64,000 nucleotides of DNA, from positions 2,480,001-2,544,000 of the forward strand of contig NZ_CP113062.1 in assembly GCF_026625765.1 (NCBI RefSeq), in the 5' to 3' direction. Positions within the stretch are counted from its first letter, which is position 1, and each line of letters begins with the position of its first letter. The translations under genes were made by a program, and so were the position numbers. This DNA comes from Frigoribacterium sp. SL97 (GTDB taxonomy: Bacteria; Actinomycetota; Actinomycetes; Actinomycetales; Microbacteriaceae). Below, piece by piece: positions 33,449 through 42,480 of this stretch. The notes beneath the pieces were generated by a model. It did not search any database and was not told where the DNA came from. It saw only the letters and a list, made by a program, of their open reading frames with translations.

Positions 33449-36121
33449 TCAGACCACCGTGCGGACGAGCCGCACGACGGCCCCGACCGAGAGGTCGGGC
33501 AGGTAGGCGCGGCCTAGCGCCGTGCCGATGGCCGGGAGCTGCACCGGATCGGGGAACGCCATGACGAGCGGGACGAAGTCGGGCTGGAACTTCTTCTTGA
33601 ACGCCAGGAGGGTGCGGAACCCGTAGGCCGGCTCCAGCACGCGCCCGAGGAAGGCGAGCACGCGCTCCGTCTGCGTCGACGGCCCGTCGGACGGCGCACC
33701 GCTCGCCAGCGGCGCCGCCGACAGGCTCAGGAACTCGACGCCCTGCTCCTTCATCGCCAGGGCCGACGAGGCGATGACGAACTCCATGACGCCGTTCATG
33801 CTGTCCGGCCGACGCCGCATGAAGTCGAGCGTCCAGCCGACGACGACCCCGTCGCGCCACGAGGGCAACCAGCTCGTCACGGCCTGGACCGAGTCGTCCT
33901 CGTCGAGGGCGAGCATCAGCGCCACGTCGGGGTCGCGCAACTCGTCGACGCCGCCGAGGGTGAAGCCCATCTCGGGCAGGTCCTTCTCGGCGACCCACTG
34001 CTCGCTGATCTCACCGATCTGACGGGCGACCGCGGGCCGGAGCTCCGCGTAGCGGGTCCACTCGGCCCGGACCCCGTTCTTGGTCGCGCGGTTGATGCTC
34101 GACCGGACGTCCTGCCACTTCTTGCCCGTCATCGCGAAGGTGGCCGGGTGCAGCACCGTCTCCTCACCGACGGGCAGCGTCGCCCACCCCATCTCGTCGT
34201 AGAGAGGCGAGAGCACGCCGCGCACGCTGTAGAAGACCGGGGTGAGGCCCTGGTCGTCGCACCACCGGGCGAACTCGCGGGTCACCTCGCCGAGCCGGTC
34301 GGCCGCACAGAGCGGCTCGCCCGTGGTGATCGCGATGCCCGCGACGACGCGATAGGCGACCGCGGCGAGGCCGTCCTCCGTGAACCAGTACCGGTTGCCC
34401 TCCCAGAGGGCCATGTGCGACAGCGTGCCGGGGGTCCCCCGATGGACGATGTCGCGCACCTGGGTGCGCGCCGCGTCGGGACGGACGTCCCCCGGCCGGG
34501 TCGCGCCCACCCCGAGCCCGACCAGGACGACGAGCCACCAGACCGGCCCCACCCACTCGAAGGCGGCCCGGACGAGCCCGCCGTCCGGCACCGGTCCGAT
34601 GCGGGTGAGCCCGACGAACCCGACCGGCACGAAGCGTTCGGGCACGTCCAGCAGCAACGTCCACGGTTCGATCGTCGGGACGAAGGAGGCGCGCCCCAGC
34701 CACCCGACGACGGCGAACGTCACCGCCAGCACCAGACCCGACAGCACGACGACGAGCGCGAACCGCGGTCGTCGCGTCCCCTCGGCACCGACGCCGAAAT
34801 GACGGCGCAGGAGGAACAGTCCGAGGGCCACCGCGGCCGGCACGGCGACCGCCAGCCCGGCGAGCACCACCCTCTCGACCACGTGTCGGGGCTGGTCGAC
34901 CACCGGATCGGTCGTGACGGGCAGCACCACGTAGTACAGACCGGCGAAGAGGGCGAGGAGCCCGTTGACCGCGACGGCCACGTCGAGGGCGAGGCGACGA
35001 CCCCGCCGCAGGTACCAGGCGCAGAGCAGCAGCACGGCCAGCGGCAGCAGGCTCAGCAGGACCGTCGGGACGGTGTCGATGCCGGCGAGGGCCGCGGCGC
35101 GCGCGCAAGCTCCGATCGGAGGCGCGTGCCGGTCCGGTGCGCCCTGTCCCGCGGCCGCGCACGCGGCCGAGAGCGATCGCCCGGGGAGGACGTCGCGGAA
35201 CAGCATGCCGAGGGGCGAGAGGGCCCCGATCGGGCTGCGGGTGAGGAGGGTCAGGACGGGACCCAGCGCGGTCACCGCGACGATGGTCGACGCGAGGCGG
35301 CGTACCTCGTGGTGCGAACTGCGCGACCAGCCTCGTTCGGCGGGGCGACCGGTCAGCACCACCCCGAACGCGAGCCCGACGAGGGCGCCGATCAGCGCGT
35401 AGAGACCGGCCGGGTGCCCGTCGTAGAGCACGAAGGCGAACACGCACGAGAATCCGACCAGCCGGATGCGCCGTCGCCAGAGGGGTCCGGAGAACGCGCT
35501 GCCGGTCATGATCGTGCCGAGGGCGGGGGTGAGCGGGTGGAGGGTGGACTCGGCCGCCACCTCGAGGGCCCAGGTCTCGCCGACCGCCTGCCCCAGGGCC
35601 TGCACCGCCACGCCGACCCCAGTCGCGACGACGGCCGTCACCAGGTAGGCGGCCACCGTGCGGGACCAGCCCATGCGACGCTCGGCGGTGCCCACGAGGA
35701 CGAGCACGCCGACCACGGCCAGGACGAGCTGCGCGGGACTGCCGGCGAAGAACACCGAGCCGACGACGAGCAGCCATGAGGTGCGGTCCTCGAAGGGGTC
35801 GAGCCCTGCTCCGACGAGGTCGCGCAGCCGCTCGCTCGGCGCATGCGTCACGCTGCCCGAGGCGAGCGCGAGCACGACGAGCAGCAGCGCGAGGGTGAGA
35901 CTGACGGGACGGCCGCCGACGAACGCCACCACGCGGGTCGCGACGCCGTCCACGAACCGGCGCGCACGCCCCGGCTCGTGGGGGTCGGGCTCGTGGGGTG
36001 CCGGCCCGGGGGTGCCGTCGTGGAGGCCGTCGGCACCGTCGGTGCGCCGGCGCCGGCGTCGGCCCCGGCACCGGCGTCGGCTCCGGCCAGCTCGCCGCTC
36101 ACGGTGTCTGCACCGTCGCAC
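33449..36121 (-). CDS. DUF2156 aminoacyl-phosphatidylglycerol synthase-like membrane protein (MprF-like)
   Basis: The protein (up to 890 residues) has a long N-terminal membrane region of about 12-14 helices with an embedded rhomboid-like stretch. A C-terminal catalytic domain of about 330 residues follows (HMALWEGNRYWFTEDGLAAVAYR, GKKWQDVRSSINRATKNGV and FLSLSAAPLASGAP). Such enzymes use Lys- or Ala-tRNA to modify phosphatidylglycerol and reduce binding of cationic peptides. The start is unclear. A GTG at 36102 overlapping the esterase stop as GTGA is the natural coupled start, but lies one frame away. The in-frame starts are GTG 36121 (unlikely composition) or GTG 35953, just before the first helix. 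One missing base in the repetitive Ala/Gly-coding stretch would explain this. Confidence 0.82.
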   Translation of the reverse strand: MRRCRHRERRAGRSRRRCRGRRRRRRTDGADGLHDGTPGPAPHEPDPHEPGRARRFVDGVATRVVAFVGGRPVSLTLALLLVVLALASGSVTHAPSERLRDLVGAGLDPFEDRTSWLLVVGSVFFAGSPAQLVLAVVGVLVLVGTAERRMGWSRTVAAYLVTAVVATGVGVAVQALGQAVGETWALEVAAESTLHPLTPALGTIMTGSAFSGPLWRRRIRLVGFSCVFAFVLYDGHPAGLYALIGALVGLAFGVVLTGRPAERGWSRSSHHEVRRLASTIVAVTALGPVLTLLTRSPIGALSPLGMLFRDVLPGRSLSAACAAAGQGAPDRHAPPIGACARAAALAGIDTVPTVLLSLLPLAVLLLCAWYLRRGRRLALDVAVAVNGLLALFAGLYYVVLPVTTDPVVDQPRHVVERVVLAGLAVAVPAAVALGLFLLRRHFGVGAEGTRRPRFALVVVLSGLVLAVTFAVVGWLGRASFVPTIEPWTLLLDVPERFVPVGFVGLTRIGPVPDGGLVRAAFEWVGPVWWLVVLVGLGVGATRPGDVRPDAARTQVRDIVHRGTPGTLSHMALWEGNRYWFTEDGLAAVAYRVVAGIAITTGEPLCAADRLGEVTREFARWCDDQGLTPVFYSVRGVLSPLYDEMGWATLPVGEETVLHPATFAMTGKKWQDVRSSINRATKNGVRAEWTRYAELRPAVARQIGEISEQWVAEKDLPEMGFTLGGVDELRDPDVALMLALDEDDSVQAVTSWLPSWRDGVVVGWTLDFMRRRPDSMNGVMEFVIASSALAMKEQGVEFLSLSAAPLASGAPSDGPSTQTERVLAFLGRVLEPAYGFRTLLAFKKKFQPDFVPLVMAFPDPVQLPAIGTALGRAYLPDLSVGAVVRLVRTVV

Positions 36122-37430
36122 TCAGGCCGAGGCGCGGGTAGAACTGTCCGATGCCGTGGGCGAAGCCGTTCGTCGCGGTCGTCCAGTCGTGCCCGCTGCC
36201 CGGGGACACGTAGCGCGTCACCGTCATGCCGGCCTTCGCCGCGGCCGCCGAGTTCGCGGTCATGATCTGGCCGTACCGACCGTCCGTGGCACCGACGGCG
36301 AAGAACGCCGCGGTGTCCGCGTAGGGCCCGTGCGCGGCCATGATCGCCTGCGGTCGGGCCGCCTCGTAGGCCGCTCGGTTCCCGGCGAAGCCCTGGTCGA
36401 TCGTGGTCTTCTCGTCGCCGATCGAGGGGCCGAGCTCACCCGACACGTCGATGAAGGTCGAGAACAGGTCGGGCCGCGCCGACGCGAACTGGATCGAGCA
36501 GGTGCCCCCCTGCGAGAACCCACCGATCGCCCATGCCCGTGGCCCGGTGGCGACGTGGAAGTGACTCGTCATGTAGTCGACCACATCGGTGGTGATGTAG
36601 GTGGCGCTGTTGCCCAGGGCGCCGTCGACGCACATCGGGTTGTGGGCGTCGGCGCTCAGCTGGTCGGGCACGACGACGATCGGCGCGAGCCCGTGGTTCT
36701 TCGCCGCGAAGGCGTCCAGGGTCTCGACGAGGTGGCCGGCCGTGATCACCGAACTCGGTTCGGCCGGTTGTCCCGAGAGCATGATCATCACGGGAAGGGC
36801 GGGGGCGTCGGCCACGAGGGCCGCCGGGGGCAGGTAGACGACGGCGTCACGGGCGGGGAAGTGCGAGACGGCGCCGGGGATGGCCACGCTGCCGTACCGT
36901 CCCACGGCCGGGAGGTCGGCGGGGGCCTTCCAGGTCGACCAGAGGGTCGGGTCGAACTCCGTCGAGCCGGGCGAGGCGGACGGAGGCGCGGCGGCGGTCG
37001 CCGGGAGGGCGGGCACCTCGTCCCGACCGAGCGCCTGGGACAGGTTCTGGTAGACGCTGCCGTCCCGGTTCAGGGCGAGGCCCCCGGACAGGGCGAAGAC
37101 CAGGACGGACAGGACGGCCACGATCTTCCGCCACCACCGGGTGCGGAACAGGTTGACGACGACGACAGCGACGCCGGCGACCACGGCGGCGACCCAGAGG
37201 CGATCCACCCAGGTGGGTGACAGGCCCAGCACGTCGCGTACGTCGCCGAGCCACCAGGTCGCGAGGGCGCCGAGGCCGGCCCCGAGCAGGACCGCGAGGG
37301 CGATCCACCGCCACCACGTGCGTCGGGTCCGCGGGCGGACGAGGAGCCCGACGGCGACGAGGGCGGCGACGACGTCCACCGTCAGCAGCATCGTCGTGGA
37401 CAAGAGCGGAACCGACAGCAACCAGTCCAT
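36099..37430 (-). CDS. Membrane-anchored alpha/beta-hydrolase (esterase D family)
   Basis: The 443-residue protein has four N-terminal membrane helices within the first 120 residues, a Pro/Ala-rich linker, and an external hydrolase domain of the esterase D/mycolyltransferase type. The nucleophile elbow is GFSQGG with S306; the acid and histidine are likely D in ATDGRYGQ and H in SPGSGHDW. Start ATG 37430 follows GAAAGAAG. The next gene is the aminoacyl-phosphatidylglycerol synthase. In Corynebacterium such an esterase and synthase are paired, and related enzymes (AhyD type) hydrolyse aminoacylated lipids, so this one may do the same. It was not tested here. Confidence 0.78.
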   Translation of the reverse strand: MDWLLSVPLLSTTMLLTVDVVAALVAVGLLVRPRTRRTWWRWIALAVLLGAGLGALATWWLGDVRDVLGLSPTWVDRLWVAAVVAGVAVVVVNLFRTRWWRKIVAVLSVLVFALSGGLALNRDGSVYQNLSQALGRDEVPALPATAAAPPSASPGSTEFDPTLWSTWKAPADLPAVGRYGSVAIPGAVSHFPARDAVVYLPPAALVADAPALPVMIMLSGQPAEPSSVITAGHLVETLDAFAAKNHGLAPIVVVPDQLSADAHNPMCVDGALGNSATYITTDVVDYMTSHFHVATGPRAWAIGGFSQGGTCSIQFASARPDLFSTFIDVSGELGPSIGDEKTTIDQGFAGNRAAYEAARPQAIMAAHGPYADTAAFFAVGATDGRYGQIMTANSAAAAKAGMTVTRYVSPGSGHDWTTATNGFAHGIGQFYPRLGLSATVQTP

Positions 37431-37624
37431 GCGAGAGCTTCTTTCGGCGGAGGATCGGGGTGATGGCCACCCAGGTGACACTCTGCCGCCTCGGAGTCTC
37501 TCGACACGAGCCGTGCCGCCCGGTCTCAGCAGCCTCATCAGGTGTGATCAGCCACCACACGGCACCGACACGTCGCACCGGGGCGCCCCGTCGGCGACGG
37601 CCGTGGCAGCCCGCTCCAGCCGAA

Positions 37625-38317
37625 CTACTCGGCGAGCCCGTGTTCGTACGCGTAGACCACCAGTTGCACCCGGTCGCGCAGGGACAACTTCGACAGGACC
37701 CGACTGATGTGGGTCTTGACCGTCGCCTCGCTGAGGAACTCCCGCGACGCGATCTCGGCGTTGCTGAGGCCCCGCGCCGCGAGGTCGAAGATGTCACGTT
37801 CCCGGGTGGTCAGGGTGCCGAACGACGCGGGCACGGCCCGGGCGCGTGAGGCCCGGCCGTCGAAGTGCTCGAAGAGTTCACGCGTGGCCGACGCCGCGAT
37901 CACGGCGTTGCCCGCGTGCACGGTGCGGATCGCGGCGAGCAGGAACTCGGGGTCGGCGTCCTTGAGGACGAAGCCGCTCGCGCCTCCCCGGATGGCGCGG
38001 GTGGCGGCCTCGTCGAGGTCGAAGGTCGTCAGCACGATGATGCGCGGCGGGCGACGGGAGGCCGTCTCGGCCTGCGCCAGGACGGCGGTGGTGGCCGCGA
38101 TGCCGTCCATCACCGGCATGCGGATGTCCATGAGGACGACGTCGGGAGCGGTGCGCCCGACCATCGCCACGCCCTCCTCGCCGTTGCTGGCCTCGCCGAC
38201 GAACTCGAGGTCGGGCTGCGAGCCGACCAGCATCTTGATGCCTGCACGGAACAGGGCCTGGTCGTCGACCAGGGCGACGCGGATGGGTGCCGTCGAACGG
38301 CCGGGCATGTCGATCAT
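37625..38317 (-). CDS. Two-component response regulator, NarL/LuxR family
   Basis: The 230-residue protein has a receiver domain (VALVDDQALFRAGIKMLVG, phospho-acceptor D64 in VVLMDIRMPVMDG, and the conserved K in GFVLKDADPE). A C-terminal LuxR-type helix-turn-helix follows (LTTRERDIFDLAARGLSNAE). It overlaps the stop of the sensor kinase gene by four bases (ATGA), so they form a pair. The esterase and MprF-like genes follow after 194 bases on the same strand and are the nearest candidates for its control. Signal unknown. Confidence 0.93.
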   Translation of the reverse strand: MIDMPGRSTAPIRVALVDDQALFRAGIKMLVGSQPDLEFVGEASNGEEGVAMVGRTAPDVVLMDIRMPVMDGIAATTAVLAQAETASRRPPRIIVLTTFDLDEAATRAIRGGASGFVLKDADPEFLLAAIRTVHAGNAVIAASATRELFEHFDGRASRARAVPASFGTLTTRERDIFDLAARGLSNAEIASREFLSEATVKTHISRVLSKLSLRDRVQLVVYAYEHGLAE

Positions 38318-39576
38318 CGGATGCGTACCTCTTGGGTCAGTGCCAGGGTCGGCACGATGGCGTGGACGACGAAGCGTCCGTCGGCGTTCTGGGTGGTGAG
38401 CGAGCCGCCCGCCAGGGTGGCGCGCTCCCGCATGCCGTCGAGCCCGTGGCCGCCCCGCCGCTCGTCGCCGGACGTGTCGAGCGGACGCGTCGGCGGCCGC
38501 ACGACGTTGGAGATCACGAGGTGCAACGCCTCGTAGCGCCAGTCGAAGTGGAGGCCGACGGGCTGGTCGACGGCACCGTGACGCAGGACGTTGGTCAGGC
38601 TCTCCTGCACGATGCGGAACACGGCGAGCTGCCGGTTGGTCCCGAGGACCTGCGGTTCGCCGGTCACGAGCAGGTCGACCGTGAGACCCGACCCGCGCAT
38701 CTGGTCGAGCAGACGGTCGAGGTCGCCGAGGGCGGGCTGGGGCGCCTCGCCCTGGCTGTGCCGCAGTTGACCCAGCAGCACCCGGACGTCGCCGAGGGCC
38801 TCCCGCGCCGTCGTGGCGATCGTCGTGAGCGCCCCGTCGACCGAGGTCGGGTCGACCCGGGCGGCGTACCGGGCCCCGTCGGCCTGGGCGATGACGACGG
38901 CCAGCGAGTGGGCGACGACGTCGTGCATGTCCCGGGCGATCCGGTTGCGTTCCTGCTCGACGGCGATGTCCCGCTCGGCCCGGGCGGCCTCGCGTTCGGC
39001 CCGCGCGGCGTCGTTCTCGGCCCGGGCGGTCTCGCGCTCGGCGATGAGCCGCGCCTCACGGCTGAGCCGCTCGGACCATCGCGCCCGGGCCAGCAGTCCC
39101 CCGGCCCAGGGCAGACCGAGCAGGGCGAGGAATCCAAGGAGGCTGATCCCCAGCTGCAGGAGGATGCGGACGACGTCGGTCACCGCATAGATGTCGTAGT
39201 CGACGCCGAACAGGCTCTGCTGCACGAACGAGAGGTAGAAGGTGCCCAGGAGGGCCCCCACGCCCACGGAGACCAGGCCCGACCACTTCACCCGGTTCGT
39301 CCCGTACGCCGCCGTGGAGTACAGCACCGCGCAGATCGCGAGGTTCGTGACACCGGGCGTGCTGCCCGTGATCATCTGGGACGCGGCGACCAGCCAGGCG
39401 AGGGTGAGGGCGAGCCCCGGCGACAGGCGGCGCAGGGCGAACGTGACCGTCATGCCCAGCACAACGAACGGGGTCGTCACGACGCCGTCGGACAACACCA
39501 GGCCGACCACGCCGAGCAGGAACGCCGCCGACAGGTCGACGGCGACCTGGTAGGGCGCGAGGCGTCGGAAGATCAC
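38314..39576 (-). CDS. Two-component sensor histidine kinase (HisKA_3/NarL type)
   Basis: The 420-residue protein has about five N-terminal helices with no large extracellular domain. A charged Ala/Arg/Glu coiled coil between about 160 and 205 precedes the phospho-acceptor site ERNRIARDMHDVVAHSLAVV. The HATPase_c domain shows N-box ESLTNVLRHG and G-box GHGLDGMRERA. The small input domain suggests it senses membrane state rather than a soluble ligand. GTG 39576 lies six bases after TACGGT, another leaderless start. The cognate regulator follows. Confidence 0.93.
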   Translation of the reverse strand: MIFRRLAPYQVAVDLSAAFLLGVVGLVLSDGVVTTPFVVLGMTVTFALRRLSPGLALTLAWLVAASQMITGSTPGVTNLAICAVLYSTAAYGTNRVKWSGLVSVGVGALLGTFYLSFVQQSLFGVDYDIYAVTDVVRILLQLGISLLGFLALLGLPWAGGLLARARWSERLSREARLIAERETARAENDAARAEREAARAERDIAVEQERNRIARDMHDVVAHSLAVVIAQADGARYAARVDPTSVDGALTTIATTAREALGDVRVLLGQLRHSQGEAPQPALGDLDRLLDQMRGSGLTVDLLVTGEPQVLGTNRQLAVFRIVQESLTNVLRHGAVDQPVGLHFDWRYEALHLVISNVVRPPTRPLDTSGDERRGGHGLDGMRERATLAGGSLTTQNADGRFVVHAIVPTLALTQEVRIR

Positions 39577-39582
39577 CCGACC

Positions 39583-39588
39583 ACCGTA
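39583..39588 (-). promoter_or_regulatory. -10 box for the leaderless sensor kinase gene
   Basis: TACGGT on the minus strand followed by six bases and GTG. Confidence 0.5.
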
Positions 39589-39712
39589 CGACCTACGGCG
39601 GCCCGACCGGGGCGGCCGCCGTGCGCGAACGACCTCGGGACCACCACGATCATCCGCAGGGACGAGGACGACCCTTTAGCCCGGGACGGGGCCGGACGAC
39701 CGCGAAGGGGCG

Positions 39713-40651
39713 TCAGAACCCCAGTCGACCGAGCTGCTTCGGGTCGCGCTGCCAGTCCTTGGCGACCTTCACCCGGATCGAGAGGAACACCTGCTTGCCG
39801 ACGAGCGGCTCGATCTGCGCGCGGGCACGCTCGCCCACCTCGCGCAGGCGCTGACCGCCCTTGCCGATGACGATGGCCTTCTGGCTGTCGCGCTCGACGA
39901 AGAGGTTGGCGTAGATCTCGAGGAGGTCCTTGTCATCACGCTCGACCATGTCGTCGATGGTCACCGCGAGCGAGTGCGGCAGCTCGTCCTGCACGCCCTC
40001 GAGCGCGGCCTCGCGGACGTACTCGGCCACCCGGTCGGTCAGGCCTTCTTCGGTGACCGCATCGGACGGGTAGAGGGGCTGTGACAGCGGCATGAGCTTG
40101 ATCAGCTCGGCCGTGAGGACGTCGAGCTGCACGTCGCTGACCGCGGACAGCGGGATGATGGCCTCCCAGTCGCGCAGACGGCTGACCGCGAGCAACTGCT
40201 CGGCGACGGCCGGCCGCGACGTGGCGTCGGTCTTGGTGACGATCGCGACCTTCTTGGCCCGCGGGTACTGGTCGAGCTGCTCGTTGATGAACCGGTCCCC
40301 CGGCCCGAGCTTCTCGTCGGCCGGCACGCAGAACCCGATCACGTCGACGTCGCCGAGGGTGGTCTGGACGATGTCGTTGAGCCTCTCGCCGAGCAGCGTG
40401 CGCGGACGGTGCATGCCCGGGGTGTCGACCAGGACGAGCTGGCCGGTCGCCTGGTGCACGATGCCGCGGATCGCTCGTCGAGTCGTCTGCGGCTTCGACG
40501 AGGTGATGGCCACCTTCTGCCCCACGAGGGCGTTGGTCAGCGTCGACTTGCCGACGTTGGGCCGCCCGACGAACGAGACGAACCCCGCGCGGTAGGTCGA
40601 CCCCCGAGGAGGCGCGGCCGAGGGGGTGAGGTCGTCTCCGGTGGTCGACAT
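39713..40651 (-). CDS. era: GTPase Era
   Basis: Era is an essential GTPase for 16S rRNA maturation and 30S assembly. The 312-residue protein has the G1 loop GRPNVGKST at 29-37, G3 DTPGM, G4 TKTD and the G5-like SAVSDVQ. The C-terminal KH domain contains IVIGKGGQRLREVGERAR. The first 20 residues are a poorly conserved extension, partly encoded by a GGAGGCGCG repeat. ATG 40651 follows GAAAGG. It is the last gene of the hrcA-dnaJ-rsmE-HIT-phoH-ybeY-CBS-era cluster. Confidence 0.96.
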   Translation of the reverse strand: MSTTGDDLTPSAAPPRGSTYRAGFVSFVGRPNVGKSTLTNALVGQKVAITSSKPQTTRRAIRGIVHQATGQLVLVDTPGMHRPRTLLGERLNDIVQTTLGDVDVIGFCVPADEKLGPGDRFINEQLDQYPRAKKVAIVTKTDATSRPAVAEQLLAVSRLRDWEAIIPLSAVSDVQLDVLTAELIKLMPLSQPLYPSDAVTEEGLTDRVAEYVREAALEGVQDELPHSLAVTIDDMVERDDKDLLEIYANLFVERDSQKAIVIGKGGQRLREVGERARAQIEPLVGKQVFLSIRVKVAKDWQRDPKQLGRLGF

Positions 40652-40712
40652 GGGGGCCTTTCGTGAACGTGCGGGAACGGGTGGGAGGTGGAGGGTCGCG
40701 ACGACCGGACGC

Positions 40713-42011
40713 TCAGTCGTCGCGAGCGGCGTCGGCGAACGCGGCCTGGGCGTCCGCGAGGTCGGGATCGCGCTCGACGAGCACGGTCTGCAGGTCGTGC
40801 CGACGCCCCTCGGTGCGGTCGGCCGTGAGGACGAGGCCCGACACGCGGACGACCGAGCCCTGCTCGGGCAGGCGTCCCAGGACCTTGGTGAGCAGCCCTC
40901 CCACCGAGTCCACGTCGTCGTCGTCGAGTTCGAGGCCGAAGAGATCGCCGAGCTCGTCGACGGGGAGACGGGCACTCACCCGGAAGACCCCCGCGGAGAC
41001 CTCGCGTTGCGGGGCGACCTCGCGGTCGTACTCGTCGCTGATGTCGCCGACGAGTTCTTCGATGAGGTCCTCGAGCGTGACGAGGCCGGCGATGCCGCCG
41101 TACTCGTCCACGACCATCGCGAGATGGTTCTTGTCGAGCTGCATCTGCCGGAGGGCGTCGTCGGCCTTCTTGGACTCGGGCACGAAGACGGCCGGGCGGG
41201 CGAGCGTCGTCACCGGGGCCGAGTCGTCGCCGCTGTGCTCGTGCAACCGCCGGGCGAGGTCGCGCAGGTAGACGATCCCGACGACGTCGTCGGAGTCGCG
41301 ACCGACGACCGGGACCCGCGACACGCCACGACCGAGGAAGAGGCTCATCGCCGAACCGACCGACGCGGTGGCGTCGAGGGTGACCATGTCGGTGCGGGGC
41401 ACCATCACCTCGCGGACCACCGTGTCGCTGAACTCGAAGATCGAGTGGATGAGCTCGCGGTCGTCCTCTTCGAGGACGTCGAGCTCGGTGGCTTCGTCGA
41501 CCATGCTGAGCAACTGCTCTTCGGAGGAGAACGACGCGCTGCGCGGACGTCCGGGGGTCACCCGGTTGCCGACCGCCACCAGGGCGTCGGCCAGGGGCCC
41601 GAGCACGACCCGGACGAACCGCACGAGACCCGAGGTCAGACGCACGAGGCCGCGGGCGTGGGCCCGACCGACGCTGCGCGGACTGGAGCCCACGAGGACG
41701 AACGACACGACCGTCATGATGAGAGCCGAGAGCAGCAGGGCCAGCCACCACGGCTCGACCGAGAAGGCGAACGACAGCGACACGAGGACGGCCGCCGACG
41801 TCTCGGCGAGGATGCGCACGAAGTTGACGGCGTTGACGTGCGCCCCGACGTCGGCGGCGATGGCGGTCAACGCCGTCGCGTGACGCGGATCGTCGTCCGC
41901 CTCGTCGAGGAGGTCCTGGCGGCTGAGGACGCCGAGTGCGGAGTCGGCGGCGGCCAGGAGGCCGCCGAAGACCACCAGGAAGACCGCCACGACGACGAAG
42001 ACCGTGACCAT
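40713..42011 (-). CDS. Hemolysin-family/CorC-like membrane protein with CNNM and CBS domains
   Basis: The 432-residue protein has a CNNM-type membrane domain of about four helices, two CBS domains (PRTDMVTLDATASVGSAMSL and AVFVPESKKADDALRQMQLD) and a C-terminal CorC_HlyC domain (REVSAGVFRVSARLPVDELG). Relatives act in magnesium or cobalt export, not haemolysis. ATG 42011 is seven bases past the ybeY stop; the adjoining GTG 42014 is an alternative. Position between ybeY and era is conserved in actinobacteria. Confidence 0.93.
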   Translation of the reverse strand: MVTVFVVVAVFLVVFGGLLAAADSALGVLSRQDLLDEADDDPRHATALTAIAADVGAHVNAVNFVRILAETSAAVLVSLSFAFSVEPWWLALLLSALIMTVVSFVLVGSSPRSVGRAHARGLVRLTSGLVRFVRVVLGPLADALVAVGNRVTPGRPRSASFSSEEQLLSMVDEATELDVLEEDDRELIHSIFEFSDTVVREVMVPRTDMVTLDATASVGSAMSLFLGRGVSRVPVVGRDSDDVVGIVYLRDLARRLHEHSGDDSAPVTTLARPAVFVPESKKADDALRQMQLDKNHLAMVVDEYGGIAGLVTLEDLIEELVGDISDEYDREVAPQREVSAGVFRVSARLPVDELGDLFGLELDDDDVDSVGGLLTKVLGRLPEQGSVVRVSGLVLTADRTEGRRHDLQTVLVERDPDLADAQAAFADAARDD

Positions 42012-42018
42012 CACGGCG

Positions 42019-42480
42019 TCACCGACTCGTGTCGGACGCGGCGAAGGCCGCGAGGATCTCGCGCTGCAGACCGAACATCTCACGCTCGTCGTCGGGTTCG
42101 GCGTGGTCGAAACCGAGGAGGTGCAGGATGCCGTGACAGGTGAGGAGCAGCATCTCGTCGAGCGGGCTGTGCCCGGCCGTGGCGGCCTGGGCCACGGCCA
42201 CCTGCGGACACACGACGATGTCGCCGAGCAGGCCGGCCGGCGTGGGTTCGTCTTCGGTGCCGGGGCGCAGTTCGTCCATCGGGAAGCTCAGCACGTCGGT
42301 CGGACCGGGTTCATCCATCCACTGGACGTGGAGCTGCTCCATCGCCGCCTCGTCGACGAACACGATCGCGAGTTCGGCCTCGGGGTGCACGTGCATCTGG
42401 TCGAGCGCGAAGGTGGCCAGACGTTGGATCGTGGCCTCGTCGACCTCGACGGCGGATTCGTTGGCGACCTCGATGCTCAC
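42019..42480 (-). CDS. ybeY: Endoribonuclease YbeY (rRNA maturation factor)
   Basis: The 153-residue metal-dependent RNase matures 16S rRNA and acts in ribosome quality control. The zinc motif H116-x3-H120-x5-H126 is seen in CHGILHLLGFDH, and the FPMDE and GDIVVCPQVA strands match the family. GTG 42480 overlaps the phoH stop as GTGA. Confidence 0.95.
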   Translation of the reverse strand: MSIEVANESAVEVDEATIQRLATFALDQMHVHPEAELAIVFVDEAAMEQLHVQWMDEPGPTDVLSFPMDELRPGTEDEPTPAGLLGDIVVCPQVAVAQAATAGHSPLDEMLLLTCHGILHLLGFDHAEPDDEREMFGLQREILAAFAASDTSR

